Shown here piece by piece: positions 29,978-42,862 of a stretch of 64,000 bases of DNA (positions are counted from its first letter, which is position 1; each line of letters begins with the position of its first letter). Origin of the DNA: Diploscapter coronatus (taxonomy: Eukaryota > Nematoda > Chromadorea > Rhabditida > Rhabditidae); the NCBI GenBank assembly GCA_964036155.1, contig OZ038423.1:63069249-63133248 (forward strand), in the 5' to 3' direction. The position numbers were made by a program, and so were the translations under genes. A model generated the notes under the pieces. The model did no database searches and was not told the origin of the DNA. It saw only the letters and a list, made by a program, of their open reading frames with translations.

Positions 29978-30864
29978 TTACAATGAATTTACGTCTCTAC
30001 CTCGCAAACCTGTGGAACTTGTTCTAGAAGGCCGAGCCGTCGTTGTAGTTGTGATCATTTCGGTGCAATTCGACAGAACGCATATTCCCTCGCCTCGATC
30101 CTGACCTTCGAGTGCATTACATTCTAGCTCCTGAAACACTAGTTTTACGAAATGTCCAGTGGTATATAAAAGTATGGAAGAACGTTTAGTATTTGGGATA
30201 CTTCAACAACTAATTTTTCCGGCAGTTTGGAAATAACGAAACGCGAAAATGGCGAAATGCTTTCTTTTCCCGCACTCGATCAGTTACTATAGCGCGTTCC
30301 ATAATGTTTTGCGATTCGTCAAATCCAGAAAAGCGTTTTGCCATTCCGTCATTACGTCGAATTCAGGTTGACTACTATTCTAATATCTGGATAAAGTTTG
30401 TAGAATTCCTGTGAATTGATGTAATCTCCACGTGTGAATAATTTCGAGAATATTGATTCAGTAGGTGAAACGAATTTTCAACATTAAATTTTATAACTGT
30501 ATCAAGTTTACTTTACACAAATTTTATGACAAGATATTCACATATTCCGACTCACTTTGTGTTGGCACCTATCACCATTCTGTGGATCATAGTTTGAGTC
30601 ACAGCAGAGGGTGAATTGCTAAATAGAATAAATTGAAATGGGGATGGGATTTTGCAATACCTTGCAGTAGATTTCGGCATTAGGTGTATATTGAGCTAAT
30701 TCATGGCAGAGAGCCGTTTTGTCTCGCTGTGTCGGATCCCATCCAGCATTTGACGCAAATCTGAAATTAGCGATTAGCTTTCATAAATAATAGAATCTTG
30801 AAAAGTACCTTTGTGCTGCAGCAATGGCAACAAGACACAGGCTGATGAGGATAACTGGCTGCAT
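29978..30864 (-). CDS. Secreted cysteine-containing protein, 123 residues
   Basis: Four exons in phase: 30809-30864, 30661-30760, 30556-30618 and 29978-30130. The N-terminus MQPVILISLCLVAIAAAQR is a clear signal peptide. The mature part has about eight cysteines (CHELAQY...YCKQFTLCCDSNYDP...RCQHK...LECNAL...ICVLSNC), then a threonine run (TTTTTARPSRTSS) that may be O-glycosylated. Acceptors are TTTCAG/TTTAG type. A TATATA at 31011-31016 (minus) lies 147 bp upstream of the ATG, and a TTTCAG sits 14 nt before the ATG, so the 5' UTR is probably cis- or trans-spliced. Family not recognised; it could be a venom-allergen-like, antimicrobial or cuticle-associated peptide, but nothing decides this. 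Confidence 0.85.
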
Positions 30865-31010
30865 CTTCTGTGTTGATCCTGAAATCCGTAAAGTGGATTG
30901 ACGATGAAATGAAACAATTATTGCATAGGCAGATACGAAAATATTGTTGCGAAAATCAATAAAATTATAATAAGAATTATAGTGAATTTGGCTCTGCATG
31001 ACCTACAAGC

Positions 31011-31016
31011 TATATA
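31011..31016 (-). promoter_or_regulatory. TATA-like box of the 123-residue secreted protein gene
   Basis: Minus strand reads CCATATATAGC; a start site about 30 nt downstream would leave a leader of roughly 115 nt that includes an acceptor TTTCAG near the ATG. Confidence 0.4.
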
Positions 31017-31019
31017 TGG

Positions 31020-34000
31020 AAGTGCTATTGGCGATTCCGAAAAATATCAAGGACTGTAATTTGAGACTTTCACGCTGTTGGGCTGGGCAGCCTATCTATG
31101 GATGGAATGAAAAAAGACGTGGACAAACAATAGAAGTTCGCTGCCGAATGAACTGATGAATATTTTACGATGGTTTATAACAAGATCTAGCAATGTGAGC
31201 GTGGAAATATGGAAATGATGGATTCTTTCAGTATGACTCGACAAGAGTGAGTGGGGAGGAATTAACGGAGTTTTGATGAAAAAAAAAAGGAATTGTTATA
31301 GTGTAACAGCTAAAATGACTCATCGACAAATATGTAGGTATTATCGATGAAACGGTTCTTTTAGAGAACAATTCTAATATCATGAGAACAGGTTTAACGG
31401 AATAAAAATTTTTGCAATGAATTCATAATTCGCATCTAGCTCTCACAAAAATGCTGATATAATTAAAGGATGCAATTGGGTTTTGAGACATGTGAAGCTT
31501 AACTAGTGGAAACGGGACCATATGAAAGTTTGATTTTTATTGATTCTGACGCTCTCTACCGTTTCCGAAATGGATAATCTCATATGAAGTTGTGACTTCG
31601 AGAAGACGTCATCTGAATTCCTTTTTGCCAAATTTTTTTCGTCAATAGAATTCGCGTTCAGGATTCGAATACATTCAAACATTGCATTGAAGTGATTGGA
31701 AATGAGTTCATTTCCTCGTTTCAATGCCAAAATAATATATCCAAATTTCCATTTTATAGCTGGGAAACACGAAGTCGGAGCGTTAGGACTGTTCCAGACG
31801 TGATTCTGGTCTAGAAGTGATCGCAAGACTTCCAATCTATCAATTAGCGTTTAAAGATTTAATGAGAGTACATGAAAATTGTCCAAAACGCTGATTATTT
31901 TTAATTTTAAGGCTTTTATATAATTTGTGACGGGTCCTGCTGTAAATTTATTGGGTGTCAAAGAAGGAAAGTTGTTGACCCATTAGTCGGTTGCATTTTT
32001 GGAAAGAAAATTCCCCTTGAAACCGCTTTATTTTCGAGGAATACTAAGATGACGAAAAATCGCTTTGTAAAGTTCGCTTCAAAAAGTTGGACTCCGTTTG
32101 TGCCCGCTAAATATAATGGCACATATTGATCTAAGAAGGGTTGTATGTTTGGTAAAATTTGGAATGACTTAGGTCATATCGAATATTGAAATTGGCGTGA
32201 TGGATGAATCATAGAGGCGACGAAGGGAAGGCACAAAAACGCTCGAGAAATGGGGAAAGCATGAGGAGAAGAGGGCGATCCAGCCGAAAGCAACGCAATT
32301 ACTAGAGCCAGACAAGCAGAACGAACGAACAAGGGGAGTAGGGCATTCGAAGCTGAAGAGGAGCTGGATGCATGCCAATGGAATGCAGAAAGACAAAGGA
32401 GTGGGCTGGAATGAAGGAATTAGTGCAAATGATTGAAACCAGAGATAGGAGTGGAAAATTATAGCCGGAAAAGTTACCATTTGAATGTTGGGAATAGAAT
32501 GCCATTATCAGAGACTAGGAGAAGTTTAGAGTTACCCAAATTGGCTTCTCAAGACTACTAATATCACTGAGAGATGTCGTCGTTTCATCATTTAGCCTAA
32601 ATCTAAAAATAGCTATCGGTTCGCATTGCACTCTTATCCATATAAAACACCCATATGGACTAATGCAGTTAGGTTATGCCTCGAGTTGCAGACTCTTTTA
32701 TTTCACTCGTTCTGTCTTCCGTCTCCTTTCATTCCTCTTCATTTTCCTTATTCGCATTTTCATTCGATTCGCCTGTTGAGAAAATTGCATTATGCAAAAA
32801 AATAAATAAAAAATGCGCCGCTTTTGGCAAGTATCCATAAGACAATTGCGGGAATTCGTAGTAATATTTTGGCAAAATGTTTTTCATATGATAAGCAAGA
32901 AATATTAACAGTAGTTTAAATCTGATAGACAAGAATGATTTTGAATAATGAGCGTCGATTAAGCTATAACTTTTATTTTGCACAAAATTGCTCGCACATG
33001 AATACGCTTTGTGAAACAAAAAGCCGAAGATACACATAGTTTAGCTGCAAAAAAGTCGAAAATTCAGTCGAGGAATTTCTCAGGCAGATTAATGGCCAAG
33101 GAAAGGGTCTCAAAAAGAAGTATAGGAAGAAAAGTAATGAAGAGGCATGAATGAATGAAATGTTGCTGGAGTTAGCGATGAAAATGGCTCAATGATGAAA
33201 GATGAAAACATTTTATTTCAAGGCTACGAAATTCGATAACGTTTTCGTTTTGCAAAATAAAAAAAAAAAAAAACATGATGGAGTCGAAGAAAGGAACTTC
33301 TCAAATGTTGAAAGCACAACGAAACGACAAAACGAAATAACAAAACCACGGAATCGGAAGTGCGACTCGACGCGTTTAGACATAAAAGTTGCGCAGAGAA
33401 AGGCAAGAGGCAGAGGCTAATTGAATAGATAACAGCAGACTTCCAAAACCCCACAAATCTAAATCCTATGCACACTCCCTGATGCTTTTTGACTTCCCCA
33501 TTTTCAATCCCCAACTCGATCAAATAAGTGCTCACCGCGCAAAAACGCCTGAAGTGTGGCGAAAATGAACAAATCCACAAGGCAACAGCGAGTTCGACGC
33601 AGAAAGAATAAGAAATGGAAAATAGCTGTGGAGGGGCCACGTGAACGAAGCAGAAGGAGAGGAAAAGACACGCCGATTGAGTTATCTCGAAGAAGGGCAG
33701 GGAATTGAGGCTCGAAGAATGGGAGGAAGTCGTGAAGAATAATCATTCTAAAAGAAAAAATTCTGCGATTTGACAAAAAAATGTTTCAAGATTGCAAAGC
33801 TGCACGGATAGCCATTTGAAATAATTCGATTACGCGTACTTCTGAGAACAGTAAAACTTTTGATGTTATTTGCCTAAAATGGCAATGTGCTACACGACTA
33901 GTAGGATAAAGAGAAGCGACAGTGAAAGATGAGCCTTTCAAAGGGTGGACCTTGCAGGGGGAACAAAGGGAACGGAATGACTAGACGACCGATAGATTCT

Positions 34001-37000
34001 GTTGAAATTCTGACAGACAAACCGACACGTGCAGTGCGGTGCGGTGACGAGTGAAGTTTTTCTTTTCGCACCACAACAGCTCTTTTCATCCTCTTCAGCA
34101 GTTGAATGAAACCTTAGAAGAACAGCTTTCTAAAAAGAAGAGAGAGAGACAGGGAAACTGCTGCTGAATTTTTTTGCTGAACATCGGAAGTTCAGTGGTT
34201 CATCAATTGGATATGCATTCAATAAAGGAAAGAGGATGGTTCATGCTCTTCATTCCCTCTGCTCCAAGCTCTCGAAATATTCATTAGCCTTCCTCCCGTC
34301 TTTCTGTTTGGTGTCCATTCGTCCAGTTCGCGTGCCAACACCCAGTCCTGCCCGCCAAATGCCCAAATGCAACGACAATTTATGTCAACGCACCGACCAT
34401 AAAAATAATCACAAACTCAGGACGAAACTGGCCATTTCGTGACTCAAAAAGCAACGCAAAAGCCGAAAATCAATAGGTTTTATTGAAATCTTGAATGAAA
34501 TAAGTAAAGGACTTCTCGTACGCGGACAATCAGACAATGAAAGCACAAGACGTGAAAGGAAGAGGCTCAAGAGAAACAGAAAGAGAGAAACAAAGGATTA
34601 CTGAATGGACGGAAGGGGAAAGAAAAGGGGTGAGCAGAAGAAGAAGCTGGGATATTCAGTTAGGGGAAATGAAAGACATACAAATGCTCTTTCATCAGCT
34701 AAAGATTAGCTAGAAAATTTCTAAAAAAGAGATATTCAGCATTCGAAATTCTGCAAAACTTGGGATGTTTTCGTCTGAATTATTTCAGAGATTGGAGTGC
34801 GATAAAATTGTGATGAAAACAGTTTTGAAGTATAATTTTTCAGCAGAATATTAAAAAAAAAAAAAAAAAAAAATTTTGAAAGCGACCATCCGAATTGGCA
34901 ATTGGATGGCAAAGATAAGCTCGGCGAAGGGTCTGAGGAGCAGGCAATCGAGAATTAATCCCATATCCAAACGAGCCAACCTGGGTACAGAGAGGCAGGC
35001 AGCTCTTTTACTGTACGAAAGGGGGGATAGAGCAAACAGGGCGAGATACATTGGCCAAAGGGCCGTAGGAGGAGGCTGCGCAAACGTGTGACTGAACGAC
35101 TGACTGACTATGTAAGGGAAATGAAGGAGGAGGGGAGAAGCTGCTGGTAGCAATCGGAAAGGCAATCGAGGGAGGGAAGACCTAGCAGAGGAACAAAAAT
35201 AACAGACAACCTGAGAAGTGAGCAAATAAAGGACACTTTGAGACGGAAATGGATCGGGGATCAGTGAGAAGAATAATGATGATGAGATGATGAGTTAGGG
35301 GAAATTAGAGATACTCGATGAGTTTATCAGCAAATACGATCAATTGTGCTAAGTTTTTATCGACTCTAAAAATTGAGTGCATTGAAGTGATATATAAAGG
35401 GCAGTTTAGATAGAGAACTTAGTGAACTGTCATAGGATTTCGTAAGATCTTGCCTTTTTAAAGGAAAAATCTCAAAGTATTCGGTGATAAATGTTCACAG
35501 ATAAATAGAAAAAAAAAGTTGAATTGTGTGAAAGTGGACAAAAATAAGAGGACGTGCGAAAGAATGTAAAGCTGAATAGCGCGGAAAAGTAGTAGAAATG
35601 TGAAGAGCTAAGGGTCGGTTTACAGACTACTTGCAGACATTACTTTATTAATGGATATAGATGATAGAGATTTATAAATGAGTGTATAGTTTCTAAAAGC
35701 ACTTGGAAAGACAACTCGATGGATAATCATGGACAGAGGACATTATGATTTTGATTTCGAAGCTACAAATTGAGTCTCGCTGATTCATGCATCAAATAGT
35801 AATCGATGGAGAGTAGTAATAGCTGATAATTATTGACCTCTTCATAGAAGGTCAAGAGAAGCGGAGAATTTAGTCTGCTGCCAGTCTGTCGATTTAAAAG
35901 AATGGCCTGAGGATCCTCACGGCTCACTCTGCACAGCAGCAGCAGCACTTCAACCAGTATTGTCCCCCTGACTGCCATTTTGCCATTCAACTCTCCATTG
36001 CAATAAGAAGCACACGAGTGAAAGAAGAAAGGGGAAGAGATTTGTGCTGGGGGCATCGAATTCACACAAATCGAAATAAGACAATACAAAAGACAAACAT
36101 GAGTCGAGAGATCGTACACGAGATAGTTGACATGGGAAACGACAAAATGGCAGATCGAACAAGAGAAAGTCAGCTATCAAGATATTCTGGGGATGAAATA
36201 AGCTGGGCGGGGCATCTCATGCAGGAGGCGGAGCCTACAGCTAAATATGGAGGTCGATTAGAAAAGAGCAATTAATGGATTAACCAGCATATCAATTTGG
36301 TTTTCCATTATCTTTTCTTTAGAGTAGAAGGGTTTAGTGGATTTTGTATTTTGAAAATTCGCGGTACACGATATCCCGATACTCTGCGTGTAATTTCATG
36401 CAAATGTCTCTAATGTCTAACAATGGCTAATTGGTATGTGGTAATATCTCACAGATACAGCCATACAGAGACATATGCGGTGGTTGATGGCTGCAGCGAA
36501 GCTCGTAAACTCGCAATTGTGCAATAAATATCGGAAAATGAATTGCAGTTACCTGAAACAAATTAGAGATTTTGCTGATTGCTCGGAAATATTGGAAATT
36601 TCTAACAATAAGTTGCCACAAAAGTAAATTAGAGGAATCTTACATTGTTGCGACTTGATTTTTAGGGATGGATGAAGATACTCAAAACAGTACGTGCATA
36701 AGTCATACTATGGCCTAATATTGGAAATGAAAGAAGAAGAAACGACGGTAATGGGAAATGGGGCTCGCAAAAATCGAGCACTCGACTGGATAATGCTGAA
36801 TGGTGACTCTTTGACTTTGACTATCCGACTGGACTATAGATGGGTCGGTCGTTTGGGCCTTCCCTCTTTTCGCGCCAAATACGACTCTGCTGCTGTGAAA
36901 TTGAGATGAATGGATTTCGATGTATGAAATGCGTCACATTGAATCGGTTTGACAAGTCTAAGTGCATGATGTATTGAATGAAAAGACGACCAGATATTTT

Positions 37001-40000
37001 GTGCACTTTTGCGGAAAAGGGCACTTTCTCGCAGAATATGCCCCCCGCAGTAAATCAGCAGTCATTATTATGGTTATGTGAGGTCGTTAATATGGCGTCT
37101 TTTGCGGTAGGACTCCGATTTCTTCTTTTCCCTCCAATCAAAGGAACCGCAGTCGTTTCACTTCTCGGCTGTCTGCAACTCTATAATCATGGCTAAATTT
37201 TACTGCCAGTAAATGACCGCTCCTGACTCATACTTCTGCTAACTTCTCATTCTATGATCAATTTTCATAAATTTGAAACCGTCAATAGGCAGTTTGGATT
37301 TGTTTGAATGACTGAATGCAAATTGATGGGAGGTTCCCTTCGATTCTGACGAAATGAAAATAACGGAGTCTTCATTTCTTCCCAACTTCTCCCCTTAGAG
37401 ATGCCAAGTCAATTTTCAGGGTTGGTAATCATAGAAAACTAACATTGAGACTTGATCGACGAGATTAATCAGAATAGAACGCGTTTTTAGATTCCATAAT
37501 GTATCATACAAAAACAATTTTCGATGATTATTGATTAAGAATCCGGTCAGATGGGCCGGAAAAAGTGACGATAAATTTCGAATTCAAACTTTAGCATTCT
37601 GACATTTCTACCTTTATTACTGCGGGTCGTGATTTGTCATTATATTAAACCCAAGAAAATAATTTCATCATTTCGTAAAATACAAATCATTGTTAGCAGA
37701 TAAATCTTACACTTCATCTTGAAATTTCTAATTTGTCGCGGAAAGTACGAAACATAAAGTAGTACATTTATCTGGTCTATGCAGCTGCTTATTTCAATTT
37801 TGCTATATCAGTAGTTTAGTATTTCAGTATTAGTTTCGAACTCGTCGTACCTATCATCTCCTTCACATTCACTCTTCTACTCTCTAATTATCCATTCTGC
37901 AGCTGATTGCATGATTGCATTCCTCCATTCCACCGCTACTTTACTTTACATCTTTCATCTTGCTTCTTCCACTTCTTTCATTTCTTCATGTCTTTCATCT
38001 TCATGTTCCCTTCTTCCACTCTTTCAACTCTCTCAAAGAGTAGTCCATATTTGGAATTCCTATTCAGCATTCACACTACAGCACATGAATATTTTAAAAG
38101 CAGTGCCGTTCTTCTGGACGCACTTATAAAGAAGAAAAGTTCGAGTAAAAGAAAACGGAAAGAAACAAGGAAACATGAGAATCGTTCTGCACTTTCGTAA
38201 ATTTATGCAAAATATGGTGTGGGTTGTTTGTCAAAAATCAATTGGAGCTAGGAAAAACAATCAGGACTGCAAAGGGATTAGAAAAATGATACGAAGAGAT
38301 TGAGGATAATAAGGCGATGAAGAATGAGCGCGTTAAGGAAGAGGGGATAAACGGAGGAGATGAGGATGCAATCGGGAGAGCAAACACTCCCAAATCTAGA
38401 TGGATGAATAAGGATGGGGAAATTTAATAAAATTATTCAATATGGAGATTCTTTCGAGGTTGAGATATTTTTTGCGGCTGAAAAAATACTCATATTCGAT
38501 GAGTTCTTGACATTAAAAAAGACATTTCAGAAAAAAATTCATTCCAACTGAAAATAGTATAAAACGACGGAGAGCCATTTTCCCTACCTATCAAACCTAT
38601 CCTTGGCATTTCGGTATGTCATTTACGAATGGTCCAAATTTGGTTGTTATGATTCTAAAAATTATTGAGAAGTAAAAATTGAGCTGATATGTTCAAAAAT
38701 TCAGTACGGAAGGTGATGGAACTTATGCTTCATTCGACTTGCAATTATTAGCAGGAACGTTCTAAGCTTCGTCCTAGTTTTCTATTTTTTTTAAAAAAAT
38801 AATTCGAATAATATGAAGTCCAGCTTTTTCTTCCTCGGTCAAAATTAAACTCATCTAGCATTCATGCTGCCCTTATGACATAGTATTCAAAGCGGAGATC
38901 GTTGCTTGATACAATTTATTTAAATATGAACACTTTTCGAGATTCCAGCAACTTGCAATATGTAAAAATACTGTCAATCATTTTGTTTTGCCATTTTGTT
39001 CGACTGTCACCTGTGGGATAAAATACTCTATATGGTTGTGCCGTTCAAATATAGTAAGTCGATGAGAAAATGGGGAACAAGCAGCCGGCTGTTCAAACAT
39101 TGCCAGTGGCTATTTTGGTGATTACGCTGAGCAGCTAGGAGGCTAGGATACAGCGCCGCGCAACTGGCAGACAGAAAGACGACTGTTTTGCTGGGAGCAG
39201 TTGTAATTCAATACGAGCAAGCATAGAGAAGGAAGGAAAGGAACACAACACCGCAACAGAAATGAACACATGAAAAGGCAGAAGATCAGTCGAGTAAACC
39301 ACTGAAAAAGCTGTAGGAAAGGCGGAAGAAGACAATTGCGTGAAGATCGATGATGAACGCGACATGTCAAAGCATCAAAAAACAATGCAACTCTTACATG
39401 GAAAAGTGCAATGATCACAGGGGATTTGTTTTATTGCACAAGGCCAATAAAACGGGAGTTTTGAATTGAGGAAAAGGACACAGAAATGTGAGCAGATGGA
39501 CGATAGCCAGCTATTCGAGGAAAAACTGAAGACAAAGGGGAAAGGGAGGAAAGATTGCGCTGTATGGTCACTGCATATGGAGAGAACTGCAACACGAAAA
39601 TGATGCTAATTTATATGAAAGAGGAGCCTCGTCTTGCATTGAATTATAGCATTTCACTGCTCTACATTGCTACTATACAAGCAGAATAAGTAGGCTACAA
39701 AGTATAAAATCATAATTGACAGAAATAAAATTGATAAAAATCAAAAGCAATCCAAACAAACATTTTTCATCTTTATGCTATTGTGTGTGCGATGCAAAGA
39801 TCTAAATATCGGAAATATCTGACTGTGCTCTGATTTTTCCGCCAGTTTGCACATGAGAAGTGCAAAAACGCGAAAATTGGCACCTTTGCTAATGGATGCG
39901 GTGGACGGACTGCAGAGACCAATCGAGGTCATTTCTTTCGCACAACACGACAGACACTGCAATGCAATAATATCAACACAAATCCACCCTCTAATTTATT

Positions 40001-40277
40001 GCTAGAGCAGCACTTATTTGTTACAATTTGAAAACTATTTATTTATATTGAAAATTTGAAGAGACATATCGGAATGTTGAAATTGGAGATCGCAATATGA
40101 TAAGAATTGAAAAAGTGAGACTAGAGGATGATTGTGGCACGAAAAATAAGTTACTTCAGCTGAAAATGAACTGATTTTGGGAATGAATTATTTTCTTTCA
40201 ATTCTTCCGAAATATTGAGCCCTGAGACTATAAGAAATTTTCGCTCCACGAATTGCTATTGACGATTATTAATAGGC
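31020..40277. other. Long gene-poor region (9.3 kb), purine-rich on the plus strand
   Basis: No multi-exon gene could be built. Much of 32-36 kb and 39 kb is GA-rich on the plus strand, with poly(A) runs near 33258 and 34854-34872. Minus-strand open frames worth noting are 31503-31835 (about 110 codons, no ATG, reads ESVRINKNQTFIWSRFH at its end) and 35765-35977, whose ATG opens MAVRGTILVEVLLLLCRVSR, a signal-peptide-like start. An exon-like tail near 36440-36560 follows TTTGTTTCAG. None is supported enough to call a gene. Confidence 0.35.
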
Positions 40278-42862
40278 TCAGATTTTCGCAACAATGTCAC
40301 CTACATGTAGTAACAATTTCTTCCCTCCTATCGGTGCACTCCTCTTCTTCAAAGCAGCCTTCTTCACCGAATCAGCGAGTCGGGTTTTACTTCTCTTCTC
40401 CTTTGTATTTTTGTTCGCGATAGCCGGTCGAGATTCGTGTTTCAGCGACTGAAAAATTAGTCTTACAATTAGATTACTTTGTCAGAAGAGATCACGTATG
40501 AAGTTTTGATTTCATGCAGTTCATGCATTATTTTAAAATATTAAAGATAGCTCACTAGTCAATCATATGCACGTACAAGAGTGCACGAACTTCAACTTCG
40601 AAATTGTCGAAATTGAAACCGACTTCGATTTCAAATTAGACAATTTAAAGTAGACCTTCAACTGCGGCTTCGAGTAAAAATGGGTGGAAGTTTCGAATGT
40701 TCGTTCAATTTTTAGTCAAAATTTAACTATCAAAATATACCAATTTTCGACAAGATTTTCTAATTTTAGATACCAAGATTCATCTTTCCGGCTATTTGGC
40801 ACATTTCGATCATCTTTAGACTAAAATGATCGTTTTTGAGAGAATACTTCGAATTTTCAAATCAAGACTTCGTGCACCACTGATGCACAATGTTTCCGTT
40901 ATTTAGTTATTCAGCCATTAGATTTATAGATCAGGATTACCTCTAATCTGGGATAACTCGAAAATCTATTGCTAAATCATTACTATTGAGTCCTTTTAAT
41001 TCAAATTTATATACTGAACAAATAAACGAATACATTGGCATAATTTTAGTAGGGTTAAACTTATGCTGAGTGAGTGCGATTTACAAATTCAGAAATAATG
41101 AGTTAATTGGCAAAACTTATTGACTAATCGGAAAATCAACAAAACTTATTAGTTAATTCATTCAACTTCAATATCAAAATTATTTTATTTCGCGTTACCA
41201 ACAACAATCTGAGTTATAAAATGTTGTTATCTACATATCGCGTGCAGGATGTTAGAGTTGCATGATCACAGTCAGATGAATGGCAATAATAAATATGTAC
41301 AAACAGGCAGAGCAGGGAGATGTTGTCCGATTCTTGTAAATCAGTAAATCACCATACGACACATCACTTCATTCGGGTTCTTATTTCGTCACCTTGGCAC
41401 TCTTTGCTCGGCACTGTTTGGTCGACTCTCGGAGAAGTTTCTTCTTTTCGGTCAATGCTGCCTTGTTCTCGTCTTGTTTGGCACATCTAAAAATATTTAG
41501 AAATTACAGCAAGAGCGATAATAAAATGGAATATAGACAATTTATGACACAATTAACTTTGACTCATTTATCAGATCCATCTACTGGTCTGACCTATCCT
41601 AATACATTTTGCACACTTATGGTTATGTCACTTAGGAAAAATTCTCAAATTTTCGAATAATCAATTCGCTTAAAACTGCACGAAATTAATTGTCAGTTAC
41701 GAAGAGCATCTATGGTTTCAGTATTTTGTTTGACTATACTAACGATGATATTTCGCTGATAAAACTTACTGTCTGACGAGTGGACAGCATTTGACGAGTT
41801 TCTGGCAATTCGTTTGCAGTCTCTTGGCCTCTCGCCAGCACAGCTTCTGTGCAGCCTATAACATTCTCCGTATTCTGTAATATTTATTTTATCTAGACCT
41901 TCTTAGGATCTTTTGATCGCCTTGCTTTTCTCTTTGCTGCTTCATTTCCAGATCTCTTCGACACCTGAATTTTGATGTTATTTGACTGTCAATGATCGTG
42001 TAAATAGAATCGTGATATCATCGTCGCCAAGAGTGAGACGGAGTTGACATTTAACATGTTTGAATCGAAACTGGAATTCCTTCTCACCCCTCTGATTTCG
42101 TTCGATATTTGATTAAAAAAACAATAAAATTCATATTGCATACGTAAAATGATATCTTCGGATTAAAATATAAAAATTTGTATGTATCATTTTCTTATTT
42201 TAGACTAAATTTTGGATAGATAAGATGACTCAGAGTATTATTATGCAAACTGACCCTTTGAGCAATAGCGGCACATCGTTCTGCCTTCTTGCCGGTCAGA
42301 GCGTCTGACGAAGAGACCTTCTCCTTTATACAAACATCCTTTGCGTCTCTCGACTGAACGAGTGTTGTTATTTTTGCCTAATGAATCAGCGATGATAAAT
42401 GATAAACCTTCTCGTTGAGATCATGGATTTCATCGTGCAGAGCCTTCGCCTCGTCGCATCCCTGCCATTTGCTTGGAGCCTAAAAATTCGGCTTACAACA
42501 TCTTTAAATTTCCATATTTTAAACATTTTGTAATAGTTTGCAACATTTCAAAGTGGCGAAAGGAAGAATAGTTTCGCTAGAATTATGTAACTGGATACTG
42601 ACATCTTTAGACAATGAAAAGTTAGAAAATTTTAACACTCAGAATTAAATGTTACCTTAGCTTCAGCTAGAGCATTTGAGTTTGTCAGGCATTCTATTGC
42701 TTTGGCATGAGCCTTCTCTTCACACTCGACATACTGCTGACAGAATTCATTCTGAATGAATGAATGATCAAACCATTGAATGATTATGCAAATATGAAGA
42801 TCAGATCAGACCTCTGCGAGAATGAATGGCAGAGAGAAGAACAACACGAGCAGATGCCTCAT
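40278..42862 (-). CDS. Secreted Lys/Cys-rich protein with two possible 3' ends
   Basis: Common exons: 42812-42862, 42656-42751, 42408-42479, 42255-42353, 41899-41964 and 41770-41855. The short form then uses 41381-41486 and ends AKSAKVTK (191 residues). A donor inside that exon (AAG/GTGACG at 41393) can instead splice in phase to 40278-40448, giving a 244-residue form ending LLLHVGDIVAKI. The signal peptide is MRHLLVLFFSLPFILAE. The mature protein is helical, lysine-rich, and has spaced cysteines (CQQYVECEEK, ECLTNS, GCDEAK, KLCWREAKRLQTNC, KCCPLVRQQC). No family recognised. The donor after exon 5 (GTCTAG) is weak. Confidence 0.75.
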
